DNA of 64,000 nucleotides, from positions 98,947,123 through 99,011,122 of the forward strand of contig OY744531.1 of NCBI GenBank assembly GCA_963556195.1, given 5' to 3'. Positions 54,236-64,000 of the stretch are shown piece after piece. Below the pieces are notes generated by a model. The model did no database searches. It worked only from the letters and a program-made list of their open reading frames with translations, and had not been told where the DNA came from. The first letter of the stretch is position 1. Each line of letters opens with the position of its first letter. The stretch comes from Sepiola atlantica. Lineage: Eukaryota; Mollusca; Cephalopoda; Sepiida; Sepiolidae. The translations under genes and the position numbers were made by a program.

Positions 54236-54589
54236 AATATTTATTAAATCATTTTTATTTATCCAAATTTTCGGTTTTACAAAACCCTATTCATGGTATT
54301 ACAGACTATATTTTCCTGTCTTTTATTTTTTTCTTCCTTTCTTTCATGGTCGAATTATTATAGGACAACAGAATTTCAATCGAACAACACCAAACATTAA
54401 TTTATTACGAACTGTTAAAAAGTACTTAAGCAAAGTAGGTATTTTAATATCTCTTTGGATCTTTTGTCTGTACTATATATACAGTATTTCCAGATAGTAT
54501 TTTGTATTGTTGCTTTAAATAACAGCAAGCCGTTGAGATGGTAATATTGAGGTTATAAATATAAAATAACTTTCGCATTTATTCATTTA

Positions 54590-54990
54590 GACTAGCTGGC
54601 TTCGCCGGCTCGCTACCGTTTCGCAAATTTCACTATTTAAAATACTTGAAACAAAAATGTTAAATAAACATTTCATGCATTACTTTGTTGTAAACACGAA
54701 ACAAAACTTTCACATTGATTCCTATAGATAGATAAATATTAACATTTTGATAATTGCTATGCACATTAATTATATAGTTTAATAGGACCTTAAAGAAAGG
54801 AAAAGAAAGAACAAATCTATTTGCCTGAGCGATTGTGTGTGTGGATTTCTTTTTAACTTATGATTTAGAAATACATCGCAACTGGATTAAAATCAAGTGG
54901 TCCCCCCTAAAGAAGGCCGGGAAGGGGTATTTGTACACAGATGCTAAACATTTGTCCACGAAATAAAACAATATTCCTAAAAATGACTAT
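54590..54990 (+). repeat. Dispersed repeat R7, copy 2
   Basis: Begins ACTAGCTGGCTTCGCCGGCT and continues through CTATAGATAGATAAATATTA and TTTGCCTGAGCGATTGTGTG. It holds a single unit of the 30-bp satellite. 55000-55280 is AT-rich without a gene. Confidence 0.7.
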
Positions 54991-55284
54991 TTGTTATATT
55001 TAAATCAACACAATGATGGAATTAAAGACAATAACAGTAGTTAATTAATAAACTGTCATTTTGAAAATCAATATGCAAATTAGTTAACCTTACGACAGAT
55101 CACATATGCTATTGTGTAAAGCTGAATTAACTTGAAATACAACGTCTTGACGTCACAGTTCGTGCCAGAAATGAACCCAACTTTCGCATTTATTCATTGA
55201 GATAAATTTTGTAATGATTTTCAAATTGGATTTTTTTTTAATGTAAGTTTATGTCATATTTACGCACGCGCGGTTATAAATAAA

Positions 55285-55565
55285 TGTGTCTGTTATTTAT
55301 CCACCTCCCACAAGGTAAGATGTGACACAAGGTTGGGAAGTGGAATTTGAAAATCCAGCGCCCGAGAAGGTGAACACTCTGGACTACAAAAAATGCCTGG
55401 GCAGCCCCGTCGACATTCCACGGTAGGGGTGCCTCAGGCAGAACTGCACAGGACAAACCCACAGACCGGCGTAAATCAAGCCCCGAAGGCCAAGACAATA
55501 CTGGTCTATAGAGTGTAGTATCCATCGGAACAGATACTACACTTTGATCCCGACCAAAAGTCAGG
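55285..55565 (-). mobile_element. U2-snRNA-headed SINE with internal deletion
   Basis: On plus: AAATGCCTGGGCAGCCCCGT, GGGGTGCCTCAGGCAGAACT, CCCCGAAGGCCAAGACAATA, then GATACTACACTTTGATCCCG. The CCTCCCCAAAGAGGGGAGG hairpin and flanks are deleted: GCCTCAGGCAG joins AACTGCACAGG directly. Confidence 0.85.
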
Positions 55566-56990
55566 AAAGCCCTAAAGCTCTTCCGATATTTAAAGGAGAG
55601 TAGAAAGATGAACTTGGGTTTCCTTTCAGCAGCTTCGTAACTCTCGCTTCCCTTATTTTATCCTTAAGTCCTCACATTCCATGAGCGATGTTTCTGACAA
55701 AGGGGAAATAATTGCTGTTTTCTGGATCGGAATCTATCCATCCAGCACTTATCGTTGGATGTTTTTTTTTACCTTAAAGTAGTATATTTTTTTAGCTCCT
55801 TACATCAAGTGGCTTCATGCCTTGTCTGGAGCAGATTCCATAAAGATTTTTTAAAAAGTAAAGAATAAAAGGGAAAGAAAATTAAAATAAAGGGGCTGCC
55901 AGAGCGCTGTTGCAACATTGCTCTCCGGGCTTCCTTCCACAGGCTTAGGTCTGTCCTCCCATCATTTATCTGGAGGTTTAAATGTAGGTAACACTGATTC
56001 AGTGCGTGTGTCTTTCTTTACAAAATCGATTCGTTCTCGAAAAAAAAAAAGAAGAAAAAACATCGAATTAGAAATGTCGTGAGTGCCACCATCTTGTTTG
56101 TTTTCTGTCTGAAATCGCATCCTTGTCGTTCAGTGCTTACAGCAACTTGCCTGAAGTGTGTCGTATATTAGGTTCGGTAAACACAACCGATGAGTCATCA
56201 TCCTCATCCCCTAACCCCGTTCGACACTACCATCTCTCATCCTAACCCCAAGGGAGACATAAAAAGCGACGCACGTGACTCGCTATGTACTCCAAGGCAA
56301 TGACTATTCCATCATTTGCATCCATTTTCTAGCAACACAAACAAACGTGCCCTTCTCAGCTGATTCTCTGACCTTCGACATCTGACCTTCGACATCTGAC
56401 CTTTTTGTGTTTCTCCCGCTTTTGCACGAAAGTATCGATTATTCTGGATCACGTCTCGTACTTTTGTACTTACAATTTTCATAATCAATCAATCTAATGG
56501 GATAATACGTCATGTGTATTTGTATGCGAAGCGAATGGCTATTTTCCGAAGAGACAGACATAAACAGAGGCTGAAGAGAGTCCGCCACAGGAGGCCAACT
56601 ATAGGTCCCCTTTCTTTGAATTTGAAACTGACGGTACCGATGTTGTCTTAATCTACTGTAATTACATATATGAATTTATAAATATGGTCGCCTAAATAAG
56701 ACGTAAGCATCCGTGTTCTAATCGGGGGAACTGGTTTCAATGTAAGTTGCTTGGTTTGTGAATTTTTTCTGTTTGGAAGCAGACTTTCGTTTTCTAAAGA
56801 GCAGCATTGATAAAAAATCTTGAATTGACATAACATTTTGGTTGTTCATCTGTGCGCGAAACGGTCCGTCAAAATGTACTGAATGCTTTTTTTTCGTGGG
56901 GGGATACAAACTTAGTCACTGCAATTTAGCGTAATATTCTTTATTTGTATATGCCCTGTTGTTAAAAGTTAACAATCATCGAGCTTTTAC
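55566..56990. other. No gene seen
   Basis: Mixed-composition sequence. ACCTTCGACATCTG is tandemly doubled at 56370-56400. Overlapping 62- and 63-codon minus-strand frames near 56650-56909 are unrecognised. Confidence 0.5.
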
Positions 56991-57047
56991 TTTGAATAGT
57001 TTGAACTATATAATAAAATATATATATATATATATAAATAATTTAAC

Positions 57048-57097
<50 letters not shown>

Positions 57098-57119
57098 ATT
57101 AAATTATTTATAGTTATTA

Positions 57120-57167
57120 ATACCTACAGACGCTAGCATTTCAAGCTTATAGCTCTTATCATTGCCG
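57120..57167 (-). ncRNA. Hammerhead motif, left arm (core mutated)
   Basis: On minus: GGCAATGATAAGAGCTATAA then GCTTGAAATGCTAGCGTC. Compared with the right arm, the core CTGATGA reads ATGATAA, changing C3 and G8, two bases essential for catalysis in known hammerheads. Predicted inactive. Confidence 0.7.
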
Positions 57168-57440
57168 GAAAGTAACAGTTTCAGACGGTCGAGAGGCGTG
57201 AACCCGGTTCACAGAGTCTAGCCTAGAATGTGCAAGCAGTCGCCCTATCCTTGCGGCCACCGGTAACTGCCACGTGATTAGGAAAACTTAAGATCTATAT
57301 GTGCCTAAGAAGCGGACATCAGACGGAAGACTAATCGAGAGTGTTCGACGAACGTATTCCGAACTTTACTTGAGGGCTATTTGACTGTCTATTTTTAACA
57401 TCCCCGAGAGTGCTCGACTTTAATTTCTTAAAGGGTCTTA

Positions 57441-57522
<82 letters not shown>

Positions 57523-57536
57523 CTTAAAGGGGCTTA

Positions 57537-57622
<86 letters not shown>

Positions 57623-57870
57623 TAAGCCCCTTTAAGAAATTAAAGTTGAGCACTCTCGGGGATATTAAAAATAGACTGTCAAATAGCTCTAATGCAAAGT
57701 TCCGAATACGTTCGTCGAACAATCTCGTCTAGTCTTCTATCTGTGCCCGCTTCTAGCTACATATAGATCTTAATTTCTCTTAATTACGTGACAGTTTCCG
57801 TTGACAGAGTGGACATGGCTGACTCTGTGAACCGGGTTCGCGCCTCCCGACCGTCTGAAATTGTTACTTT

Positions 57871-57916
57871 CCTGCACTGATGAGAGCAATAAGCTTGAAA
57901 CGCTAGCGTCTGTAGG
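57871..57916 (+). ncRNA. Type I hammerhead ribozyme motif (family H2), intact core
   Basis: Parts: stem I CCTGCA (57871-57876) with TGTAGG (57911-57916), all six paired including one G.U; CTGATGA (57877-57883); stem II GAGC/GCTT (57884-57887, 57893-57896) with loop AATAA; GAAA (57897-57900). Stem III CGCTAGCG (57901-57908) is perfectly self-complementary, as in dimeric hammerheads. GTC ends at C57910 with predicted cleavage there. A tRNA-like B box (GGGTTCGCGCC) lies ~40 bp upstream at 57834. Confidence 0.88.
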
Positions 57917-57935
57917 TATTAATAATTTAATATTC

Positions 57936-57979
<44 letters not shown>

Positions 57980-58224
57980 ATTATCACATATAAGATCTCT
58001 TCTCGGCTGGCAACGTTAAGTCTCAGATCTGCAGGTACAATTCCTCTTTAACAATAATCTAATTATCTGGTAATTTTTTTAAACCTACCTGGCTAATAAA
58101 TTTCCAATACGAGGAGAGGTATTTAAAAAAATGTTTTCCATATTTAGAAATTCCGTGAATTATTAAAGGTTTCTATTAAGTCATCAAAAGCTTAATAGAG
58201 ATAAGACTGCCCTTAAGTAGTTAA

Positions 58225-58348
58225 ATCTAACTTATTTATAGCTGTGTAAAATTAGGTATGCGTATATGTTTATATATTTGTGTGTGCATAGTTGCCTTCG
58301 AAACTAATTAACCGATCATTAGGAATTTTGAAATACATCTACTAGGTG

Positions 58349-58350
<2 letters not shown>
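58225..58350 (+). repeat. Dispersed repeat R3, start segment
   Basis: AAATTAGGTATGCGTATATG, AACTAATTAACCGATCATTA and CATCTACTAGGT match 15615-15720. (AT)n follows at 58351-58408. Confidence 0.7.
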
Positions 58351-58412
<62 letters not shown>

Positions 58413-58414
58413 TT

Positions 58415-58470
58415 ACTATCCTCTGATGAAAAAAGTTCATCTTTGAAAATCCATGGATTACGGATATGAA
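58415..58470 (+). ncRNA. Type I hammerhead ribozyme motif (family H3), copy 2
   Basis: Parts: stem I TATCC (58417-58421) with GGATA (58462-58466), interrupted by one U.C opposition next to the core; CTGATGA (58423-58429); stem II AAAG/CTTT; GAAA (58445-58448). Stem III ATCCATGGAT (58449-58458) is a perfect palindrome, followed by TA with predicted cleavage after A58460. Same layout as 53672-53727, flanked by (AT)n on both sides (58351-58408 and 58541-58603). Confidence 0.65.
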
Positions 58471-58535
58471 GCTCCTTGCTTTGAACTTCTGATGTTCTAA
58501 AAAATATTGTATCTTCACAATTGTTTATTTTCATC

Positions 58536-58608
<73 letters not shown>

Positions 58609-58681
58609 CTGTGAAGGATGGAGTGTTTTTGCTATGAGATCTTGAGTGAGAGAGTTCAATACAATGTAGTGAAAGAATAAA

Positions 58682-58852
58682 GTTAAAAAGAAAAAACTCA
58701 AACCAACATATTAAGCCATTTGTACTATAATTTATTTACAATTAAACCAATGAAAAGCCATCTAAAATGTACCCGATGACTTCCGTTCCGAGACGAAATA
58801 AATTATAGTACAAATGGCTTTATATATTAGTTTGACTTTTTTCTTTTCAACT

Positions 58853-58853
<1 letters not shown>
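58682..58853. repeat. Hairpin element
   Basis: Arms 58682-58737 and 58796-58853 are near reverse complements (GTTAAAAAGAAAAAACTCAA against its complement) around a ~58-base loop. (AT)n and then (GT)n follow at 58855-58903. Confidence 0.8.
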
Positions 58854-58906
<53 letters not shown>

Positions 58907-59029
58907 GCATACCTCCCGTTATGGGCCGTGGCAGTTCTCTTAGAGAATTTAATTCCCATTTTTCATTTGAAGACTACATAGAGAAATCGACCGTTCGGCT
59001 CGCTTCTAAAACCCAGACTCAAACCACAG

Positions 59030-59270
59030 CTTCCCACACAAAAGCCCGTGGCGTCACAGAGCCCCTATGCGCAGGTGCACATTGATCCTTGATCTGAGGT
59101 GTCGTCAAGGTGGTGAGCCTGTCAACGTCTGTGAGCTCCGACTGTGAAAACAGCCCTATTCTGCACTCGACTGTACAGGTCCACACGCGCTAAATCGCAC
59201 AAGCCAAACCAAACTATTTCCAACACATACGCCCACTTCAAGATGCGTCCGCCCTCACAGTGCCATTATC

Positions 59271-59273
<3 letters not shown>
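59030..59273 (-). mobile_element. LTR-like repeat, partial copy (minus)
   Basis: Its minus strand begins TGTTGGATAATGGCACTGTG at 59273 and aligns with the first ~245 bp of 30932-31601 and 62648-63276. It is truncated at 59030 and abuts (AT)n at 59274-59313. Confidence 0.75.
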
Positions 59274-59321
<48 letters not shown>

Positions 59322-59329
59322 CATTGTTA

Positions 59330-60080
59330 TCGTAATGTGGGCTATATGTAGTTTAATCTATTTTTATGCTAAAAGAATAAAAGAGTTGGCGAAGCGTTTC
59401 GTGAAAATTCATATATCTTCGATTTTTGTGAAATTTAAAAAATAGTATTAAAAAATTACTTAAATTTCCGGGTTTTTTAGTATTTAAAAGGATTTTAGAG
59501 ATAATATGTGGACAATTTCTCATCTTAAAATTAAAATATTTCAGATTTGCATTGAATCATTAGGCACCAATTAAGCAAGAAGCCACTTTTTAAAGATATT
59601 TCACCCCAAACAAGGCAGGACGCCACGGTAGACGTAAGGGGCTACTGAGAATTAGGAAGTAGGTTTAGGGTGTAATTCTGAGTTGGGAGCTGTGTAGGGA
59701 GATGTCTGTTTACATTAGTTTTAAACCTATGCATATCGGTACTGTCGGAGAAACAGGGGACAGGGAGAGAGTTCCAGATGCCAGCAGCACGAGGAAAGAA
59801 GCTATTGGAGTAGAAGGCTCTTCGGCATCTGGGGACCTCCACAGTGAATGGATGGGATTTCGCTGATTGTCGAGTTGGTCTAGTGAATTTACGCTGAGGG
59901 GGCATCAGAGTAGCCAGTTCATCGGAGCATAATCCATTGAAGTATTAAGCTTATATCTTGAATTCTAGACATTTGCTGGAATCAAAATCATGTAATGGAT
60001 TTTAATCAGAATTGTAATAAGGATTCTAGACATAACGTTTAGTATCATTATATCTTGATTATGAATCTTTGTAAGGGGAC
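59330..60080 (+). repeat. Dispersed repeat R3, interrupted by a LINE tail
   Basis: 59525-59590 (CAGATTTGCATTGAATCATT, GCACCAATTAAGCAAGA) and 59955-60065 (GTAATGGATTTTAATCAGAA, ATAAGGATTCTAGACATAAC) are the two halves of R3 as seen at 16035-16245, split by a minus-strand LINE insertion. This shows nested insertion order. Confidence 0.75.
59595..59948 (-). mobile_element. LINE 3' end (family L1x) inserted in R3
   Basis: Minus-strand 87-codon frame: Arg-Thr-Thr.. equivalent Arg-Pro-Thr-Arg-Gln-Ser-Ala, His-Pro-Phe-Thr-Val-Glu-Val-Pro-Arg, Ser-Phe-Phe-Pro-Arg-Ala, Trp-Asn-Ser-Leu-Pro and Phe-Lys-Thr-Asn-Val-Asn-Arg-His-Leu to its natural stop. The same 3' UTR as 32545-32680 follows. 5'-truncated after Met-Pro-Pro-Gln. 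Confidence 0.85.
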
Positions 60081-60204
60081 CTAAAACTCATACAAAAAGG
60101 TTCTGTTTAAGGAATAAATTTTACCTATCCTCGGACGGGTAGTATTCTCGTTTTTTTTTATATATAATTGAGATAAGCTAAAGACGAAACAAACACAACG
60201 CACA

Positions 60205-60655
60205 TTACTTGCCTCCCCACGAGGGAAAAGTTAGACGCAGGGTCGGTCTTTAATATAGGAAACATCCAGCTCCTCAAAAAAGGGAAAGTGTTGATGGGAA
60301 AAGAATACCTGCTATAATGAACAATTACGAATGATTTCCCTATTCTAAATTATCTCCCCTTTGGAGAACTCTCCTGTTGGTCTTAACAATATTAATAGCA
60401 GCACTAACATTGTACTGACAGTTTATGCCGAATAAAGCTTTCTTAAGTTACGACTGTTCTCGTTTGTCATTACACCTGCATAGTTTGATTTTCACGCCAT
60501 AACAAATGAGAGCGTGTCTTACTAAAGCCAATAAATCTACCCCTCCTCCGAAATTAGGAGGTAATACTTGGGAAGATTGATTTCTGAGGCAGGAAAGACG
60601 ATAAACTTTTAGTCTAACTCGGCGTCCGGTCTAAAAGAGAACAGATCGATCGTTT
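60205..60655 (-). mobile_element. U2-SINE-related composite remnant
   Basis: 60205-60300 (ACTTGCCTCCCCACGAGGGA, TTTAATATAGGAAACATCCA) matches the tail side of subfamily B at 48215-48290. 60540-60655 (CCTCCTCCGAAATTAGGAGG, then AAGAGAACAGATCGATCG) recalls a subfamily A body and the end of the U2 head. Heavily decayed. Confidence 0.5.
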
Positions 60656-60670
60656 GTTTTTGTTTATCTT

Positions 60671-60985
60671 TTGTTTGGTTTTAGAAACGAATATAGAAAT
60701 CATTCGATAAGTAAACCCAACCACATTAACAGCTGCAACGAAGCAGCATTTGTTGATTGTTGTTTAATTATTCCCCTGTCTCGTAGACTGCATCTCGTTT
60801 CAAACAAACCAGTCACAATCGAATCTTTAGTACAGGCAGAAACCAGGCGGCGCCAACCGCCATTTTTATTTGTATTTGGTGTTAACGTCCTCTTATTCAC
60901 CGTTGAAAATAACCTCACATATAAACCCGCTTGTGTCGCAATACAGGTTCATGATGAATCTTTATGGTCTTTACCCATGTGTTAA
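60671..60985 (+). other. Unrecognised 104-codon frame
   Basis: Opens at a TTG and runs through non-repetitive residues (Asn-Lys-Pro-Val-Thr-Ile-Glu-Ser-Leu-Val-Gln, Phe-Val-Phe-Gly-Val-Asn-Val-Leu-Leu-Phe). An antisense 72-codon frame overlaps. No domain recognised; no ATG at the start. Probably chance. Confidence 0.2.
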
Positions 60986-61044
60986 TGGTCTTTACACATT
61001 CGTTTCTCTTCTGTTGTTTCATTGGAGAGGTGAGTGAGGCATAG

Positions 61045-61560
61045 TGTTGCAAACACATTTGCACACACGAGGGATTCTCATGAATCTTGCCTTCACGCTT
61101 GGATCATAGTGTTATATTTGTTCTGGTCAGTGCCGTTCATGCATTATCTCCTCCTTTGGGAGTGGGTTGTTTATGAGCCGTGTCGAGTTCAAAACTGTAG
61201 AATGCGCACCATTCCATGCATTAACTCCTCCTTCTGGAGAGGGTAATTGATTGTCATTCGCTTGAAGCGTCCCTTGCATGGAATTCCGACGGCTTCCTTT
61301 TTTGCTATTTTTGCACACAGAGTTCTCTCCCCTCGTGGGACCTGACTTTACCATCGTAAAAAGACCCTGTGCCACATTGCACATAAGAAGAATGCTCATA
61401 CATAAGAGGGATGCTCCTAAATCCGGCCTTCAAGCCAGGATCATAGTGTAGTATCTGTTCTGTTCGGTTTCTTTCTCCTCCTTTGGGAGTGAGTGAGTTA
61501 TCATGTGTTCCGAGTTTAAAACACTACAAATCATCACGGTCACTTGCGTACTAAATTATC
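61045..61560 (+). mobile_element. Diverged U2-headed repeats, subfamily C (two units)
   Basis: Two heads: ACGCTTGGATCATAGTGTTA (61097) and CAAGCCAGGATCATAGTGTA plus GTATCTGTTCTG (61431). Each is followed by TCTCCTCCTTTGGGAGTG.G. Between them lies GCTTGAAGCGTCCCTTGCAT and CATCGTAAAAAGACCCTGTG. The order recurs at 62190-62560. Confidence 0.65.
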
Positions 61561-61569
61561 ATCTCGACA

Positions 61570-62060
61570 CTATCTTCAAGTGTTATCAGTCCTTCTGTAC
61601 AAGGGTGTGTCAGGACAACCTGACATGAGGATATTTCCCCCTACAAGTAAACCCTGACCAAATATTCAAAATAGCATAGTATTCGAAGCCCAAATAAGAT
61701 CTCCTCGACACGGCTATACACTGGCTCATACGAGGAATGTTACACCTTCTCCAAGTGATGTTGCCTCTAGTAACAGCTCTTAGCTGGATACTCCACCAGA
61801 CTAGATGAATTATTGTCCTTGGAATCCGGTAAGACCAATAGACCACAAGAAAGATATACTATAACATAGTTAACTGGTCAATTATGGAGTGGAAAATTAA
61901 TGGTATTCACTTCTTTACTGACTCAACTATTGGGGAATAAAGGAAAACTTTAATAGAATATTCGAATATCTATGTATCTCAGATAGAGATCAAGTGTTAG
62001 CCCCAGGATAGGGCCCTTATATTTCTGAGAACGGCGTCTGAAGTAAAATGAAGCAAAAAA
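61570..62060 (-). repeat. Dispersed repeat R1, copy 4 (minus)
   Basis: GTGTGTCAGGACAACCTGAC, AAACCCTGACCAAATATTCA, CCACCAGACTAGATGAATTA and TCAAGTGTTAGCCCCAGGAT on plus; matches 18845-19330 in the same orientation. It follows directly on a subfamily C unit. Confidence 0.85.
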
Positions 62061-62189
62061 AAATAGTAAAAATACAGGTTATGATCGCAGTGTGGTATAT
62101 TTTATGTCCGTTGGGTGTTCATATCAGCCGGAGTTCGCCCATGACATCATCCTAGCATTTACGGGTTTGACACACGTTGCTCCAGTCTC

Positions 62190-62570
62190 CCCTTCTTATC
62201 GGGTTGGGTTATTGTTTGGTTCGATCCCAGAATGAGCATCATTTCATGCATTATCTCATCCTTCTGGAGAAGGTGCTTAATTGTCAGACGCTTGAAGCGT
62301 CTCTAATATGGAATGCCGATACGTTCATTTTTTGGCTATTTTTAAACACACTCAGAGTGCCCCCTCGGGGAAGCTAAATTTACGCTCGTAAAAAGACCTT
62401 GTGTCACATTGCACATAAGAGGAGTGTTCATGAATCCTGCCTACGAGCCAAGATCATAGTGGAGTATCAGTTCTGGTAGGTCTCAGTTGACCATTCTTCA
62501 AGGCATTATCTCCTTTTTGGGGAAGGTTGGTTGTTTATGATTGATTGCTTGAAGCACTCTAACTTCGGAT
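62190..62570 (+). mobile_element. Diverged U2-headed repeat, subfamily C, further unit
   Basis: GCGTCTCTAATATGGAATGC, CTCGTAAAAAGACCTTGTGT, then AGCCAAGATCATAGTGGAGT plus ATCAGTTCTGG (62450) and ATCTCCTTTTTGGGGAAGG. Same order as 61140-61500. Confidence 0.65.
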
Positions 62571-62647
62571 GCTGAGGGGACAGATCATTGGTTAATATTG
62601 CACCCATCCAGACTGCCTCCCGTTTTGGGGAAACTGTATACTCACAA

Positions 62648-63276
62648 TGTTGGATAATGGCCCTGTGAGGCCGGACGCATTTTGAAGTGGACGTATGTGG
62701 AGAGATCGTTTGGTTTGGCTTGCGCGATTTAGTGCGGGTTAACCCGTACAGCCGAGTGCGGGATGGCGCTGTTCTCACAGTCGGAGCTCACAGACGTTGA
62801 CAGGGCCACCACGTTGACGATATCTCAGGTCAAGGGTTAAGGTGAACCTGCGCATAGGGGTTCTGTGACGTCACGGGATATTGTGTGGGAAACGGAGTTT
62901 GGCCTGTCTGGGTTTTGGAAGCAAGCCGAACAGACGATTTCTTTATGTAGTCTTCAAAGGATTAGGGGAATTAAATTCCCTAAGAGAATACCGGCATGAG
63001 ATTCCTTCTTCCCCCTCCTCGAATGGCTAAGGACTTAAGCTAGGAATTAACTACGATAGAGTAGTAATTTGGTCTCTCCCTTAACGTTGGTGAAACATCT
63101 CCAAGATCGATGGTAGACTGACGCCTGAAATAAACAAATCAAAATTTAAAATATTATTTGCATCCTAAAAAGTGGTATGAAGGTTTTTGTTGCAGACACA
63201 GCAGACGACATCGAGACACACCCCTTCACGCGAATAGGAAAGAGGGAAAGTACGAGAAATTAAAGACTACACAACA
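62648..63276 (+). mobile_element. Solo LTR with 4-bp target duplication
   Basis: Starts TGTTGGATAATGGCCC and ends CACAACA, so TGTTG faces CAACA. The flanking ACAA at 62644-62647 is repeated at 63277-63280. At 629 bp it aligns with 30932-31601, including GAATGGCTAAGGACTTAAGC and GACTGACGCCTGAA.TAAA (a possible poly(A) signal region). No primer-binding site or gag/pol adjoins, as expected of a solo LTR left by recombination. Superfamily not determinable. Confidence 0.8.
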
Positions 63277-63280
63277 ACAA

Positions 63281-63727
63281 TATACTGACTTTGCTGCTGT
63301 AAGAGGCAAATAAACAAACTGTTTGTAAAGGCATGAACTCACAGTTCCCCACCAGATGCTATAGGTGAAAATTAGCAACTTTTGTTCAATTATTCGGAGT
63401 TGAAACTTACCACAAGCTACAATAGTAACGATACATGAATACACCGAAAGCGTCCGCCATATAGTGTGATATAGAACGAGGCTCCAAATAGTTGTCCTTC
63501 ATTCGCATGACTGTCGAACCGATGAAAACAGAAATAGCTAACAAATACAAAGAGTGAAAATACGCGCAGCTACCGAGATGATAGCTTGTTTCTTTTATCA
63601 ATTAAAGCTTGATAACCTGGTCGAAATAGTATGATGTTGAAAATCCCGGATCACTTAATGGCGTCAGAATAACATCGCAGACGATTCATCTCGATACGTG
63701 TAAATGGAAGTTACGAATTTACAGACT
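63281..63727. other. No gene seen
   Basis: Ordinary sequence with short, unrecognised minus-strand frames (72 and 64 codons). Confidence 0.5.
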
Positions 63728-63950
63728 GACCAAAAAAAGTGCCACCCATAGAAACGTTAATGAAATTCACAATCCTTTCTGAAATCTAACCATATTTGGT
63801 GTAATATCATTAATGAATGTCCAGCAATCTTCTTAGATCGTTCATTCAATGATATAGGAGAACACTTTAGTGATCGTCTCATCAGTGAAGGTGTGATCCT
63901 GAATGATCTTCACACTTACAGGAACTTACCCCCCCCCCATATTTTTATCT
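63728..63950 (+). repeat. Dispersed repeat R6, copy 4
   Basis: GTGCCACCCATAGAAACGTT, ATCTAACCATATTTGGTGTA, CAATGATATAGGAGAACACT and GATCCTGAATGATCTTCACA follow the R6 order through to the window end, longer on the right than the other copies. Confidence 0.8.
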
Positions 63951-64000
63951 GTAGGTTTATTTTAAAAGATAAGGTCAGTCAAGACAATCCCGAAACTATT

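Larger units (their letters stand above)
57092..57940. mobile_element. Palindrome of two hammerhead-bearing elements
   Basis: Left arm 57092-57440 and right arm 57621-57940 are imperfect reverse complements. The centre is two (AT)n runs with a 20-bp TTTCTTAAAGGGGCTTAGTA between them (57521-57540), and (AT)n lies outside both ends. Each arm, read outward, has CTTTAATTTCTTAAAG, a region ending in a B-box-like CCGGGTTCRCGCC, and a hammerhead motif. The arms have diverged more than in the 34863 palindrome. Confidence 0.85.

Noticed and set aside
58786..58830. Hammerhead from CCGATGACTTCC..GACGAAATAAATT
   Set aside because: The core has a substitution and the bases between the boxes do not form stem II.

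Overview
This window looks like non-genic, very repeat-rich nuclear DNA from an animal, most likely a mollusc or another lophotrochozoan. The clues are interstitial TTAGGG/CCCTAA repeats, very many (AT)n, (CT)n and (AGT)n microsatellites, LINE reverse-transcriptase remnants, a mariner-type element, 5S-rRNA-headed SINEs, and several SINE-like repeats headed by a piece of U2 snRNA. The organism is an inference from repeat content; I see no host gene that would fix it. I could support no host exon, rRNA gene or functional tRNA gene. Nearly all longer open frames are microsatellite artefacts (Ile-Tyr, Leu-Ser, Thr/Ser runs) or remnants of mobile elements.

Layout. 1-2.3 kb: long hairpins separated by (AT)n. 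2.5-4.6 kb: GC-rich repeat, SINE, LINE tail and a U2-headed SINE. 4.95-6.47 kb: a ~76-bp satellite with a 382-bp higher-order period. 6.5-9.2 kb: a hammerhead-like repeat, tetranucleotide runs and a block rich in TGACGTCA. 9.47-9.93 kb: exact 30-bp satellite. 10.7-11.4 kb: SINEs. 12-14.2 kb: two copies of an unclassified repeat (R1) and a tandem ~160-bp repeat (R2). 15.6-19.3 kb: LINE and SINE fragments and a hairpin MITE nested in a U2-SINE. 20-25.3 kb: hairpins, SINEs with hammerhead-like tails, AT-rich satellites. 25.6-26.1 kb: decayed ~32-bp minisatellite. 29.69-30.10 kb: a 0.4-kb A+T palindrome. 30.93-31.60 kb: LTR-like repeat. 32.5-33.2 kb: LINE RT remnant. 34.86-35.55 kb: palindrome carrying a tRNA-like head and a hammerhead ribozyme on each arm. 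36-36.9 kb: pyrimidine-rich tract. 38.1-39.5 kb: tandem array of U2-headed SINEs. 40.1-40.66 kb: internally deleted mariner-like element. 41.1-41.4 kb: RT fragment. 42.6-43.7 kb: (AGT)n. 45.6-50.8 kb: SINEs, LINE tails and a 39-bp minisatellite. 51.0-51.46 kb: interstitial telomeric array. 52.1-54.3 kb: 5S-SINE, 30-bp satellite, hammerhead motif. 57.1-57.9 kb: second hammerhead-bearing palindrome. 58.4 kb: another hammerhead. 59-63.95 kb: LTR copies, LINE tail, further repeats.

How the parts relate. Three systems stand out. (1) A modular set of SINEs begins with the 5' part of U2 snRNA and ends in a shared tail. One copy has a 16-bp perfect target-site duplication and lies in a LINE remnant, which is direct evidence of LINE-type retroposition; four copies form a tandem array. 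(2) Several unrelated repeats carry the hammerhead core (CTGATGA, stem II, GAAA). Two of them occur with tRNA-like heads as head-to-head palindromes next to (AT)n. (3) A mariner derivative has lost its catalytic part but keeps an open frame for the DNA-binding N-terminus, a configuration expected of a transposition repressor. These are sequence-based structural calls; activity is not shown.
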